25,470 nt of DNA, from NCBI GenBank assembly GCA_002413075.1, contig DHWG01000182.1, positions 1 through 25,470 of the forward strand. Direction: 5' to 3'. This DNA comes from Desulfosporosinus sp. UBA5188. GTDB taxonomy: Bacteria; Bacillota; Desulfitobacteriia; Desulfitobacteriales; Desulfitobacteriaceae. Shown here in pieces: positions 1 through 7,617 of the stretch. Positions within the stretch are counted from its first letter, which is position 1. The number at the start of each line of letters is the position of its first letter. The translations under genes and the position numbers were made by a program. The notes below the pieces were generated by a model. The model had not been told where the DNA came from. It saw nothing but the letters and a program-made list of their open reading frames with translations, and did not search any database.

Positions 1-42
1 GAATGCCGAGAGGCTATTATAATCACAAGGAGGTGCTCAAAG

Positions 43-891
43 ATGTTTGCGGTAATTATTCCAGCAAAAAATGAAGAAAAAAGCATCTTGGCAACTTTGA
101 CCACCATTCTACGCCTTCCCGTCAGTTACATTATTTTAGTTCTCAACGGTTGCACGGATCAAACCTTTCAGCTTGCTTGCTCAATCCCAGATACTCGAAT
201 TCATATCCTATATTTTTCAGATCCCTTAGGCATTGATATACCCCGAGCAATCGGAGCTCTCTATGCACGTCATATAGGGGCCACTGGGGCACTTTTCGTG
301 GATGGAGATATGTCTGGAGATATCTATCAAAATCTCCTTACGTTGATTACCTCTGTCGAATCAGGGGTTGATATTGCCTTAACAAATTGTTATCCCTACA
401 TTCCCCATCGGTATAAACTAGCCAAGTTCGTCTTGAAATTCCGTTCACAGCTTAACCGAGAACTTGATCTCTTTAAAAGTCTGGGTCTGGCAACACCCAC
501 ACATGGTCCCCATGCTGTTTCTCAACGAGCACTACAAGTCCTTCCAGCGGAGGCCATTGCGATTCCCCCACTCACCTTGTACTGGGCAAAGAAAAGTGGC
601 CTTATCATCAAAGTAGCCACCTCCATCCCTCATGAATCACTACGTTCTCCAAGAAAGCATCGACGTCATGCTCGATTAATTGCAGAGACCATTATGGGAG
701 ATTGCAGCATGGGACTATCACTCAGCCGAGATGAGCCTCCGACTAGAGCACTGGGCAAACACAAATTAATGGGCTACCATCTGGAGCGACGTTTTGATCT
801 CCTTAATGATTGGGAGCAGTCTCTCAAGTCACAGGACATGTTTTATGAACAGCATGTCATCCTTCCTGGTTCTTCCTCAAGCCCCGACTAG
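43..891 (+). CDS. Family 2-like glycosyltransferase (GT-A fold)
   Basis: The 282-residue protein opens with a typical GT2 nucleotide-sugar binding start (VIIPAKNEEKSI, residues 4-15), followed by a VLNGCTDQT segment and an acidic DGDMSGD motif near residue 86 that fits the DxD metal/nucleotide site. It should transfer a sugar from an activated donor; the acceptor cannot be told. No membrane segment is visible, so it is probably cytosolic or membrane-associated through a partner. A strong AAGGAGG at 28-34 lies 8 bases before the ATG. It is the only plus-strand gene in the left half and converges on the gene at 987-1577; a strong hairpin separates them. Its upstream neighbours are outside the window. 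Family call is fairly safe, specific role unknown. Confidence 0.75.
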   Translation: MFAVIIPAKNEEKSILATLTTILRLPVSYIILVLNGCTDQTFQLACSIPDTRIHILYFSDPLGIDIPRAIGALYARHIGATGALFVDGDMSGDIYQNLLTLITSVESGVDIALTNCYPYIPHRYKLAKFVLKFRSQLNRELDLFKSLGLATPTHGPHAVSQRALQVLPAEAIAIPPLTLYWAKKSGLIIKVATSIPHESLRSPRKHRRHARLIAETIMGDCSMGLSLSRDEPPTRALGKHKLMGYHLERRFDLLNDWEQSLKSQDMFYEQHVILPGSSSSPD

Positions 892-932
892 GAGAAGAGA
901 CCCTTTAAAAAAATATTTATTGACTAGTGATC

Positions 933-981
933 AAACAATTAGGGTAGGAATTATAAATTCCTACCCTAATTGTTTCAATAT
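933..981 (+). terminator. Strong hairpin between convergent genes
   Basis: A perfect 20-bp stem (933-952 with 956-975) closes a 3-base ATA loop, and a T-rich stretch (977-985) follows on the plus strand. It lies between the glycosyltransferase stop (891) and the stop of the minus-strand gene at 987, so it may end transcription from both sides. The T tail is better on the plus strand. Confidence 0.75.
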
Positions 982-986
982 TTTTG

Positions 987-1577
987 TCAATCTTTGATAA
1001 GATCAATGCCCTCCTTCTTTAGGTAGACATCGATCTTGTCCCGTTCCTCCACCCTTACGTGCACAGTCGGCTGCATTTTTTCCGCTTTCACCCCGTTCCA
1101 CTTCAAATAAATTAATTGTCTGTAGGCTTTCTTCAAAATGGGATCTGTATAGTGTAAGTCTACAACAACATAATGCGCGTTGATATTTAATTGTTTAGGT
1201 AGAATCTCCTGGCTAGGTATGGTCATAACGAGGCTTGAAGAGGAGTCTTTAGGAATTTCATTGACAATGGCCGATTCATCGTGATGAATCGGTTTTCCTG
1301 TTAATTGATCATCAAAGACAATCGTCTCGCTGGAAAGATCGACGGCTGGATGTATTCCCACATTGGTAAATTTCAATTCGAAACTAAGCTCATTACCTAA
1401 ATCTACTTTTGGGGACTCTTTTAAAATGAAATACGGTCGTGCGGTCGCCTGTTGTCCTTTCCATGCAGCGACCGTTAAAACGACTGTAATTAAGGCGGTC
1501 AGCGCTAACACGGTCGTTGCCATTGTTGCGATAACATTCAACCATTTCAGAGAGCTCTTCTTGCTTTCATTTTCCAA
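987..1577 (-). CDS. Unrecognised protein with one N-terminal membrane segment
   Basis: A 196-residue protein I do not recognise. Residues about 12-38 form one long hydrophobic helix (starting WLNVIATMATTVLAL), preceded by a charged lysine-rich start, so the rest is probably outside the cell. The remainder is polar and beta-rich in appearance (for example FELKFTNVGIHPAVDL), resembling an immunoglobulin-like fold, but this is only an impression. The start codon is TTG: GGAGG lies 11 bases upstream, and the nearby ATG is in another frame. It lies alone between the convergent terminator at 933-981 and the terminator following rsmA. No function is proposed. Confidence 0.6.
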   Translation of the reverse strand: MENESKKSSLKWLNVIATMATTVLALTALITVVLTVAAWKGQQATARPYFILKESPKVDLGNELSFELKFTNVGIHPAVDLSSETIVFDDQLTGKPIHHDESAIVNEIPKDSSSSLVMTIPSQEILPKQLNINAHYVVVDLHYTDPILKKAYRQLIYLKWNGVKAEKMQPTVHVRVEERDKIDVYLKKEGIDLIKD

Positions 1578-1692
1578 ACTAGGTTCACCCTCCGTTAATC
1601 CACAATATTTTAACCCATTTTTTTTGGGCCTTCCCTATTATTTGAAAATATCTCGTCTTTTATTCTGATAAATAACACCTGCGACCGAAACA

Positions 1693-1744
1693 AAAGGACA
1701 ATTCTCCCGTCTTGCCCTTAAGCAAGCCATAAGAATTGTCCTTT
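1693..1744 (-). terminator. Terminator of the rnmV-rsmA transcript
   Basis: On the minus strand a 13-bp stem (1732-1744 with 1693-1705) encloses a second small stem (CTTGC/GCAAG, 1711-1715 with 1722-1726) and is followed by a TTTTGTTT tail. It starts 24 bases after the rsmA stop, as expected for a Rho-independent terminator. Confidence 0.8.
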
Positions 1745-1767
1745 GTCTCTCAGTGCCCATACGTTCA

Positions 1768-2595
1768 TTATACTTGAAAAGCTTTGGTCAGTACTTGAAA
1801 TTCTTCAATACTCAAGGATTCTGCACGACGCCCATCCGAGATTCCGACGCCTTGCATTCGCTCGATGACGTCTTCTTTTTTTAGCCCTAAACCGCCCGTC
1901 AGTGAGTTTCCCAGAGTCTTACGCCGCTGGCTAAAGGCTGCTTTGACGACTCGGAAAAAATCCTTTTTGTCCACGTCAAATCCTGGGTAAGGGCGAAGGT
2001 CTAATCGAATAACAGCCGAAGTGACTTTTGGCGCTGGCCAAAAGTCACTAGGGGCAACATTCCTCACTTTTGTGACTTGAGCCGAGATCTGAACCGCAAT
2101 CGATAAAATTCCATACGTCTTACTTCCTGGTGGCGCTGCAATCCGGTCCGCCACTTCTTTTTGCACCATAATTGTCATTCCGCTTAAGTGATCTGCTTGC
2201 TCCAGAAAGTGCATGATCAAGGGGCTGGTGATATAGTACGGCAAATTTCCGATTAAATACCCTTTTTTGTCCCCCCATAGTTCAAACAGATCAAGTTTAA
2301 GTGCATCTTGATTAATAATTTCGATCGGTTGTCCATGAAGCTCTTTGGTTAAAATCCCAATTTTATGTTGATCTAACTCAACTGCCCACATTTTCTTCAC
2401 CCTTGGGGCAAGCATTCGAGTTAACACACCAAGCCCCGGCCCAATTTCGACGAGTGGGACATCTGGTTGTAAGGTACTAGCCGAAACAATACTGTCAATG
2501 ACTTCATCACTCATGAGAAATACTTGACCCATAGATTTATGAGCGCGAGCCCCACTTTTTATAAGACGTTGCGTATACTCAGCTGCGTTCTCCAT
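1768..2595 (-). CDS. rsmA: 16S rRNA A1518/A1519 dimethyltransferase RsmA (KsgA)
   Basis: At 275 residues this has normal KsgA length. It dimethylates two adjacent adenines in helix 45 of 16S rRNA, a late 30S assembly step. Visible motifs: KSMGQVFL (residues about 21-28, matching the family KxxGQxFL), SAM-binding motif VEIGPGLGVLTRML (about 49-62), and catalytic NLPYYITSPLI (about 117-127). The C-terminal part has AAFSQRRKTL, typical of the family. The start ATG lies inside the end of rnmV (17-bp overlap), so the two are very probably translated together; rnmV-ksgA is a common pair in Firmicutes. A strong terminator follows. Very secure. Confidence 0.96.
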   Translation of the reverse strand: MENAAEYTQRLIKSGARAHKSMGQVFLMSDEVIDSIVSASTLQPDVPLVEIGPGLGVLTRMLAPRVKKMWAVELDQHKIGILTKELHGQPIEIINQDALKLDLFELWGDKKGYLIGNLPYYITSPLIMHFLEQADHLSGMTIMVQKEVADRIAAPPGSKTYGILSIAVQISAQVTKVRNVAPSDFWPAPKVTSAVIRLDLRPYPGFDVDKKDFFRVVKAAFSQRRKTLGNSLTGGLGLKKEDVIERMQGVGISDGRRAESLSIEEFQVLTKAFQV

Positions 2596-3130
2596 GCTTT
2601 ACCTCCTCTATCGCTTGAAAAAACAACTCACGCGATATACCAAAACGGTTTAATCGATGAAGGAATTGTTTAGCATTGCTATCCCCTATCCCCAGCTTGC
2701 GCCCAAGTGCTATCCTGTATTCATTCGCGCGCATTGACCCCACAATACCCACAGAAAATAAATCTTCTATCGTAAAATTCTCAACAAGTATCTCCTGCTC
2801 TTGTTGAATATGTGCAAAAGCACGGCGTATCTCTTGGCGCGCTGCATTTTCGACCCCAATATCTCCCAGTTTAGTCGCTACTTTCCTGGTTAAGTAAACG
2901 TGTTTTACCTGAGGAACCTGCGTCCGAATACGGTTGCGTATCTGTTCTCCGACCGTATCTGGGTCCGTGAAAACGATCACCCCATTACGTTTTGCCATTT
3001 CTTCAATATAGTCTAGCTTTTTCTTAGTTAACCCATAACCCTCCGTCCAAATGATGTCGACTTCCCCGAGGGCCTGTCGTACCGCATGGGCGTCATTTTT
3101 TCCTTCCACCACTATAAGTTCCTTTATCAT
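2579..3130 (-). CDS. rnmV: Ribonuclease M5 (5S rRNA maturation)
   Basis: RNase M5 makes the final cuts of the 5S rRNA precursor in low-GC Gram-positives. The 183-residue protein begins with a TOPRIM domain: the glutamate in IVVEGKNDAHAV (residues 6-17) and the acidic DPD motif in VIVFTDPDTVGEQ (about 51-63) are both present. The C-terminal portion (NEYRIALGRKLGIGDSNAKQ) matches the family DUF4093-like tail. GGAGG sits 8 bases before the ATG, and a second GGAGG lies about 15 bases further up. The gene overlaps rsmA by 17 bp. A good vegetative promoter lies just upstream (3159-3187). Confidence 0.95.
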   Translation of the reverse strand: MIKELIVVEGKNDAHAVRQALGEVDIIWTEGYGLTKKKLDYIEEMAKRNGVIVFTDPDTVGEQIRNRIRTQVPQVKHVYLTRKVATKLGDIGVENAARQEIRRAFAHIQQEQEILVENFTIEDLFSVGIVGSMRANEYRIALGRKLGIGDSNAKQFLHRLNRFGISRELFFQAIEEVKHGERS

Positions 3131-3158
3131 CGATGATTCCTCCGCTTCTACCTCCTAT

Positions 3159-3187
3159 ATCTTATCTGAGAATGTGCAAAGACTCAA
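3159..3187 (-). promoter_or_regulatory. Vegetative promoter for rnmV-rsmA
   Basis: On the minus strand TTGAGT (3182-3187) is separated by exactly 17 bases from TAAGAT (3159-3164). This places the transcript start about 20 bases before the rnmV ribosome binding site. Matched by eye to the sigma-A consensus. Confidence 0.55.
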
Positions 3188-3232
3188 ATTATTGCTAGAC
3201 CTAAGCCTATAAAAGAAAATAGGCCTAAATAT

Positions 3233-3265
3233 AAGGGGACGAAAGATTGGTTCTTTCGTCCCCTT
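3233..3265 (-). terminator. Hairpin after the GH18 gene
   Basis: A perfect 14-bp stem (3252-3265 with 3233-3246) with a 5-base loop starts 13 bases after the GH18 stop. The tail on the minus strand is ATATTT rather than a clean T run; a second short stem (GCCTAT/ATAGGC) follows at about 3205-3225. Probably a terminator separating this gene from rnmV. Confidence 0.6.
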
Positions 3266-3277
3266 GTTACCGCGACT

Positions 3278-4447
3278 TTATTTGGTTTTAGTTTCTTTAT
3301 TGGTTCCGTACGTTTTAATGAGTTGATCCCATATTCCTGGATCTTCCATTCCTAAACGCCAAATAGCAACGCCGTGCAACTTGTGTTTGAGGGCATAATC
3401 CATCTTTATCCTTAAACTACCAACGTTCTCAAAGAAGACTTCATGTCGAGCCCCTTTGTCAGTGTATATAAATTGTGGGACTTTGCCACTCGGATCCAAA
3501 AGGATCTCTACGCCCATTTTTTTAGCCCGATCGACCGTTTGAATATAGGATAAATAATCTGGTATTAAGGGCTTGGCAGTTCCCCAGTCAAAGGAATAAA
3601 CTGGTAGACCAAGGACAATCTTTTCCTTAGCTATTTTCCCCGTTGCAAAGGTAATAACACGGTCAACCCATGCTGCAGACGCAATAGGTCCTTGGGTCGT
3701 TCCCAGTCCATGCTCATCATACGTCATAAGAATTATTTGGTCTGCGGATTTTCCAATCGCGGCATAGTCATACGCACCTGACCATAAATCAGCCGGATAA
3801 TCAATAAATTTGGCAGGGATAGAAATGTTTAATACCTTATCTTTGGCTTTTAACGCTTTGCCGAGCTCGGTAACTAAGGCAGAGAAATTGTTTCGATCGC
3901 CTGGTGGCGTCTTTTCAACGTCCAACGAAATTCCGTCCCAACCATCTTTAGTTGTCAGGTTGACTAGGTTGTTGACTAAATTTGCTCTCTTGACAGGATT
4001 GGATAAAACACTGTGCGCTAATGCATCATTAAACCCAACCTTGCCGGTCAAATTCATGTTATGCACTAAGGCATAGGCTTTAGCTCCATTTTTCTGAGCC
4101 TCTTCTTTGATTTTTAGATCCACTTTACCGGTTGGAACAACTTTCCCATTTCCATCAAAGGAATACCAGAAAAACGCCACTTCATCCATCATTTTGATGT
4201 TTTTTGTCATTGATTCTTTAGAACCAGGTGTAGGACCTTCTGGATCCGTGTAAAATCCCATGACCACTCGTTTCTCAGATCCTAAGACGGAATCACGTGT
4301 GGCACCGGCTTCAGCCTCCGGTAGTTTTGTGGCTTGCGAGGTTTGGTCTTCGGATTTCGGAGGTGCCGTTGGTGCATTTGCACAACCTGTCAAGGTAAGT
4401 CCCAAAATTAGGGCACTGCTCATCATAAAAGTCAGAAACCGTTTCAT
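3278..4447 (-). CDS. GH18-family glycoside hydrolase lipoprotein (YaaH/YdhD/SleL-like)
   Basis: The 389-residue protein starts with a lipoprotein signal (MKRFLTFMMSSALILGLTLT then GC), lipid-anchored cysteine at residue 22. The mature part is a GH18 barrel: DGWDGISLDVEKTP carries the DGxxxDxE catalytic motif with the acid glutamate intact, and the C-terminus has AIWRLGMEDPGIWDQL, typical of the spore cortex-lytic SleL/YaaH branch. Those homologues cleave N-acetylglucosaminyl bonds in cortex or cell-wall peptidoglycan; LysM repeats found in YaaH/SleL are missing here. I chose the ATG at 4447: an in-frame TTG at 4459 directly abuts the AAGGAG and cannot be used, whereas the ATG is 12 bases away. 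Neighbouring cwlD supports a peptidoglycan role in spores, but that is inference. Confidence 0.82.
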   Translation of the reverse strand: MKRFLTFMMSSALILGLTLTGCANAPTAPPKSEDQTSQATKLPEAEAGATRDSVLGSEKRVVMGFYTDPEGPTPGSKESMTKNIKMMDEVAFFWYSFDGNGKVVPTGKVDLKIKEEAQKNGAKAYALVHNMNLTGKVGFNDALAHSVLSNPVKRANLVNNLVNLTTKDGWDGISLDVEKTPPGDRNNFSALVTELGKALKAKDKVLNISIPAKFIDYPADLWSGAYDYAAIGKSADQIILMTYDEHGLGTTQGPIASAAWVDRVITFATGKIAKEKIVLGLPVYSFDWGTAKPLIPDYLSYIQTVDRAKKMGVEILLDPSGKVPQFIYTDKGARHEVFFENVGSLRIKMDYALKHKLHGVAIWRLGMEDPGIWDQLIKTYGTNKETKTK

Positions 4448-4558
4448 GCTGCAATTCAACTCCTTTTCATGTAAATTCGGTACTGACTTTATTTTCCCCG
4501 CTTCAAAGAGCGTTATGTATTAAAATAAGAAGTGTTATATTTATCCTCTAACAGTCAA

Positions 4559-5263
4559 TTATGGAAGGACGAAAAAATTTGCTATTCCTTTGGCAATCGC
4601 GCGTGCCAATTGTTCCTGATACCAAGATTGCTGTAGTTTCTTCTGTTCCTTCAGGCTTGATAAATAACCCACTTCCACGATGACTGCAGGCATACTGGTG
4701 TTATTGATAATATAAAAATCCCCAGGTTTTACAATTCTACGATTCATCCCTGGTATCTTAATTAATTCTTGTTGAATTAATTCAGCCAACCTTTTACCAG
4801 TTTCAGACTTAGAATGATAAAACGTTTCCGCCCCAGAATCCTGTCCCGTAGCTGTTGCATTGACATGAAGACTGACAAAAAGATCAGCATTAGCCTCCTT
4901 TGCCATGTCAATACGGCGATTTAAATCAATTTGTTTTCTAATAGTTCTTCCTTTCACCCCATCTGGGACGTAATCTATGTCTTCTTCTCTTGTCAGGAAA
5001 ACCCCAATTCCACTAGGTCCTAGCATTTCCTTCACCTTTTGAGCAATCTGGAGATTAATCGATTTTTCATAAACGCCCTGATTTGTAATGGCTCCAGGGT
5101 CATAGCCGCCATGCCCCGGATCAAGCATCACAATATGTCCCTTCTCAAAACTAACTACAGCGGTCGAGCCCTGCCAAAGAACGGAAACAACCAGCATGCT
5201 CATGACACTCAGGACAAGTAATATCGCCGTTTTGTTCCCCGATATCCTGACATACTTATGCAT
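4559..5263 (-). CDS. cwlD: N-acetylmuramoyl-L-alanine amidase, CwlD-like
   Basis: The 234-residue protein has an N-terminal membrane anchor or signal (residues about 10-30) followed by one Amidase_3 domain. Zinc and catalytic residues are visible: the histidine in MLDPGHGGYDPGA (about 47-59), glutamate in VYEKSINLQIA, histidine in LFVSLHVNATATG, and final glutamate in PAVIVEVGYLSS. Size and layout match CwlD, which removes peptide side chains from muramic acid so that PdaA can form muramic delta-lactam in spore cortex. A GGGGGAG lies 6 bases before the ATG. A sigma-E-type promoter match (5296-5324) in front agrees with sporulation expression. A general vegetative amidase is the alternative. 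Confidence 0.82.
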   Translation of the reverse strand: MHKYVRISGNKTAILLVLSVMSMLVVSVLWQGSTAVVSFEKGHIVMLDPGHGGYDPGAITNQGVYEKSINLQIAQKVKEMLGPSGIGVFLTREEDIDYVPDGVKGRTIRKQIDLNRRIDMAKEANADLFVSLHVNATATGQDSGAETFYHSKSETGKRLAELIQQELIKIPGMNRRIVKPGDFYIINNTSMPAVIVEVGYLSSLKEQKKLQQSWYQEQLARAIAKGIANFFVLP

Positions 5264-5295
5264 CTAATACTCCCCCGTTTCATGGTTTCAACTAA

Positions 5296-5324
5296 AGAGT
5301 ATGTGGGAATAAATAAAGTTATAC
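5296..5324 (-). promoter_or_regulatory. Candidate sigma-E promoter for cwlD
   Basis: On the minus strand GTATAAC (5318-5324) is 14 bases from CATACTCT (5296-5303). Compared with the B. subtilis sigma-E consensus (KHATAHT, 14-15 bases, CATACANT) there is one mismatch in each box. Start of transcription would fall near 5288, about 25 bases before the ATG. B. subtilis cwlD is itself sigma-E and sigma-G dependent. Confidence 0.45.
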
Positions 5325-5345
5325 TTCTTAATGGACTTAAAGAAA

Positions 5346-5381
5346 TAAAGAAAGCCTTCGCTGCTGCGAAGGCTTTCTTTA
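5346..5381 (-). terminator. Terminator after the YabE-like gene
   Basis: A 16-bp stem (5366-5381 with 5346-5361) closes a 4-base loop and is followed on the minus strand by ATTTCTTT. It lies between the 3D-domain gene (stop at 5418) and cwlD, separating the two transcripts. Confidence 0.8.
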
Positions 5382-5417
5382 TGAACTATAATTTATATCA
5401 GCAATAGCTGAACATGG

Positions 5418-6590
5418 TCACTGGACGAATACCATGACGTTCCGAACACCATATTGTAAGGCTGCCTCTGTCGAATTCATATAAAGGTCAATACGGTTCC
5501 CTTTTATATCTCCCCCAGTATCTAAAGCGCGAGCCTGTCCATAACCTTCAACATATACGTTCTTCCCAAGAGATATAACTGAGGGATCGACGGCTATTAT
5601 GCCCATACGGACGGACGCCCCAGTTTTGGTAGTCCCTCCTGGTATACAATAAGCTGTCGCAGTCATAACATAAGCATGCGTAAACTGGATGGTCGCCCCA
5701 CCCCGGGAAATTGAAGTTTGTGCCCCTCGAGAAACGACTGAATTAGTCGGTGGGGTAAGCACTTTTAGATCAAGTATTTCTCGATCAACCTCTTTCCCAT
5801 CTTCTAACGCAACCTTAACCTTTTGCTCTTGAAGACCATTTGAACCACGACTGACCACTTTATCTGGTAATCCAACGGGGAAATCAGCCGCCAGGGTAAG
5901 ACTCTTATAGGGAATCTCACTTTGTATAGTATCTAATCGTTCCGAAACCCTAACCACCTGAACCTTCTCATTAGGTAGGAGCATATGGTCTAGGGGCTGC
6001 GAGACCTTATCTTTCGTTCCTAAGGCAATGCCTAATTTTGTGAGCGCATCAGCGACCGTTCGTGGTGCGATATAGGTATCTAACTTCTTGCCGTCAGCAA
6101 GCACAGAGATGGGGATCGCCCGCCGTACCTTTAGATCCATTTGGTCCGTGATCGCTTCAGTTCGTGCGATATTCACTTCATCCACGTCTTTTATTTGTAG
6201 ACCATAACGCTCTGATAAATCAGAAAGCGCTTCTCCCACTGTTTTTGCGGAGGTCCGCGTCGTGAAAGTTTGATCATCCACCAAAAGATGAACGGGTGTA
6301 CTCCTCGTTACTTCTATCTGTAATCCTTTAGTAACCAACGTATCTCGAGAAGGTGTCACAATATCCTCTGGATATGATTTTAAGTTTGAATGGGCGAGGG
6401 CCTGACCCACCGTCCCGTAGATTGTCGTAACGCTGACCGTTTGTCCGTCAATATGGGCCTCAATTGTCTTGGCATTGAACACGAATGTCACAGCTCCAAT
6501 GAGAAAAACTGCACAAACAAAAATAGCCATTTGGGCTATTTTAGACATCCGAACCAAGGAAAAAACCCGAGTTCGAGTAAGCTTAAACAT
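5418..6590 (-). CDS. yabE: YabE-like cell-wall protein: DUF348 repeats, G5 domain, 3D domain
   Basis: The 390-residue protein has an N-terminal signal anchor (about 18-38), three ubiquitin-like DUF348 repeats (roughly 41-85, 97-145 and 155-200; each has a VxxAL-type core), a G5 domain (about 205-285, with KVVSRGSNGLQE), and a C-terminal 3D domain (about 310-390) carrying the three aspartates: GIIAVDP, ARALDTGGDIKG and NRIDLYM. This is the architecture of B. subtilis YabE and resembles Rpf/Sps muralytic proteins; the 3D domain is the putative lytic transglycosylase part. GGGGGGAT lies 3 bases before the chosen ATG; an in-frame start at 6620 lies upstream of the ribosome site and overlaps the promoter. 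yabE sits between tatD and rnmV in Bacillus as well. Confidence 0.9.
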   Translation of the reverse strand: MFKLTRTRVFSLVRMSKIAQMAIFVCAVFLIGAVTFVFNAKTIEAHIDGQTVSVTTIYGTVGQALAHSNLKSYPEDIVTPSRDTLVTKGLQIEVTRSTPVHLLVDDQTFTTRTSAKTVGEALSDLSERYGLQIKDVDEVNIARTEAITDQMDLKVRRAIPISVLADGKKLDTYIAPRTVADALTKLGIALGTKDKVSQPLDHMLLPNEKVQVVRVSERLDTIQSEIPYKSLTLAADFPVGLPDKVVSRGSNGLQEQKVKVALEDGKEVDREILDLKVLTPPTNSVVSRGAQTSISRGGATIQFTHAYVMTATAYCIPGGTTKTGASVRMGIIAVDPSVISLGKNVYVEGYGQARALDTGGDIKGNRIDLYMNSTEAALQYGVRNVMVFVQ

Positions 6591-6622
6591 TAAATCCCCC
6601 CAGAAAATTAATACTAGCAATT

Positions 6623-6651
6623 ATTTTAACAGATGAGTCGTCTATTGTCAA
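6623..6651 (-). promoter_or_regulatory. Vegetative promoter for the YabE-like gene
   Basis: A perfect TTGACA (6646-6651) is 17 bases from TAAAAT (6623-6628), with a TG one base before the -10 box. The predicted leader is only about 25 bases, so there is no room for a c-di-AMP riboswitch, which precedes some related wall genes in other bacteria. Confidence 0.75.
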
Positions 6652-6663
6652 CCATAATTTACA

Positions 6664-7527
6664 TTAATTGGTTTGTATGACATAAATGCGGACATACTTT
6701 CGTCCCCAGTTTATGCACTGGCGAAGCGTTGGAAAGAACACATCAATTCGATTTCCACGTATATCTCCACCCGTATCTGCGGCTATCGCATACCCGTAAC
6801 CTTCGACATAGACTTTGCTCCCCAGTGCAATGACTTTCGGGTCAACTGCAATGATACCTTCTCTCGGCTCGATTCCAGTCGCTGTTTTATTTCCGGTAAA
6901 CGTATAGGCAGTCGACTCAATATTTAGTGATCGACTGACATTCATAGTTGACACTTCGAGACTTTGTGGCGCAGCTGATTTGGCAGTGTTTGCAATAACC
7001 ACTTTTTTCTTCGGAACTGGTTTGGTGTTTTGAATAATCACTTCCTTTTTCGGGCTTTTGAACTCGAAAGAACTTTGCACTTGCTGATCGTTGATTTGCC
7101 CATCGGCCTCGAACGTTTTTACCACTTGACGCAGAATACCTTTTTCCCCTTTTTCCTGTATTTCACTATTACCAGGAAGAAGTTTATCTGACTCTATATA
7201 TTGCGTCTCAAAAGGAATTTCCGTATCAACACATTCAATTTTATTAGAGATCTTTGAAGCACCTTGACTTGATACGCCACGGCTCACTGTGCCCTGACCA
7301 GATGGTCTCTGGCCTATGTCGGAAAAGTCCACTTCAGTCCCTAATTTGTTGATAGTCAAGGATTGTGTTGTCTGCTGAAACATGGGTATCGCTTGAGTTA
7401 TATTTGGGGCACTCATCACTGAATAACGTGTACCGGCTGCGAATACTGCTAAACCCCCTATATATGAACTCCAAACTTTCGTCGCACGCCAATAATCCGA
7501 ATAAGTACTAATCGGTAGCGAATACAT
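6664..7527 (-). CDS. Second 3D-domain protein with an unrecognised N-terminal region
   Basis: The 287-residue protein ends in a 3D domain (about 205-287): IESTAYTFTGN, GIIAVDPKVIALG and AADTGGDIRGNRIDVFF. This domain is close to that of the downstream YabE-like protein (shared VYVEGYG and DTGGDI stretches). The first 200 residues are different: a weak hydrophobic segment near 20-38, no DUF348 or G5 repeats, then a polar lysine-rich linker with two near repeats (KKEVIIQNTK and KKKVVIANTA). The start is the ATG at 7527, 5 bases after a run of seven Gs; an in-frame TTG at 7548 lies upstream of and overlaps that site. It sits between tatD and yabE, probably a local duplicate with a new front end. 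Likely a secreted or membrane-tethered wall hydrolase. Confidence 0.8.
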   Translation of the reverse strand: MYSLPISTYSDYWRATKVWSSYIGGLAVFAAGTRYSVMSAPNITQAIPMFQQTTQSLTINKLGTEVDFSDIGQRPSGQGTVSRGVSSQGASKISNKIECVDTEIPFETQYIESDKLLPGNSEIQEKGEKGILRQVVKTFEADGQINDQQVQSSFEFKSPKKEVIIQNTKPVPKKKVVIANTAKSAAPQSLEVSTMNVSRSLNIESTAYTFTGNKTATGIEPREGIIAVDPKVIALGSKVYVEGYGYAIAADTGGDIRGNRIDVFFPTLRQCINWGRKYVRIYVIQTN

Positions 7528-7564
7528 TTTATCCCCCCCTCTTGACAAAACTTATGAAGTATCT

Positions 7565-7593
7565 AAAAAAAAAAGAACCTTCACTATTGAAGG
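7565..7593 (-). terminator. Terminator of metG-tatD
   Basis: Minus-strand stem CCTTCA/TGAAGG (7588-7593 with 7578-7583) with a 4-base loop is followed by TTC and a run of ten Ts. It begins 25 bases after the tatD stop. Confidence 0.8.
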
Positions 7594-7617
7594 CCCCATA
7601 AATAACAATCATATATT

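Noticed and set aside
18..34. TATAAT just before the glycosyltransferase gene as a promoter
   Set aside because: The ribosome binding site starts only 4 bases after it, so a transcript from it would begin inside or past that site.
4474..4545. Sigma-E or sigma-K promoter before the GH18 gene (CATAACGC region)
   Set aside because: The -10 match is poor and spacing to any -35 box is off by two or more bases.
6591..6663. c-di-AMP riboswitch before the YabE-like gene
   Set aside because: The gap is too short and is taken up by a sigma-A promoter.
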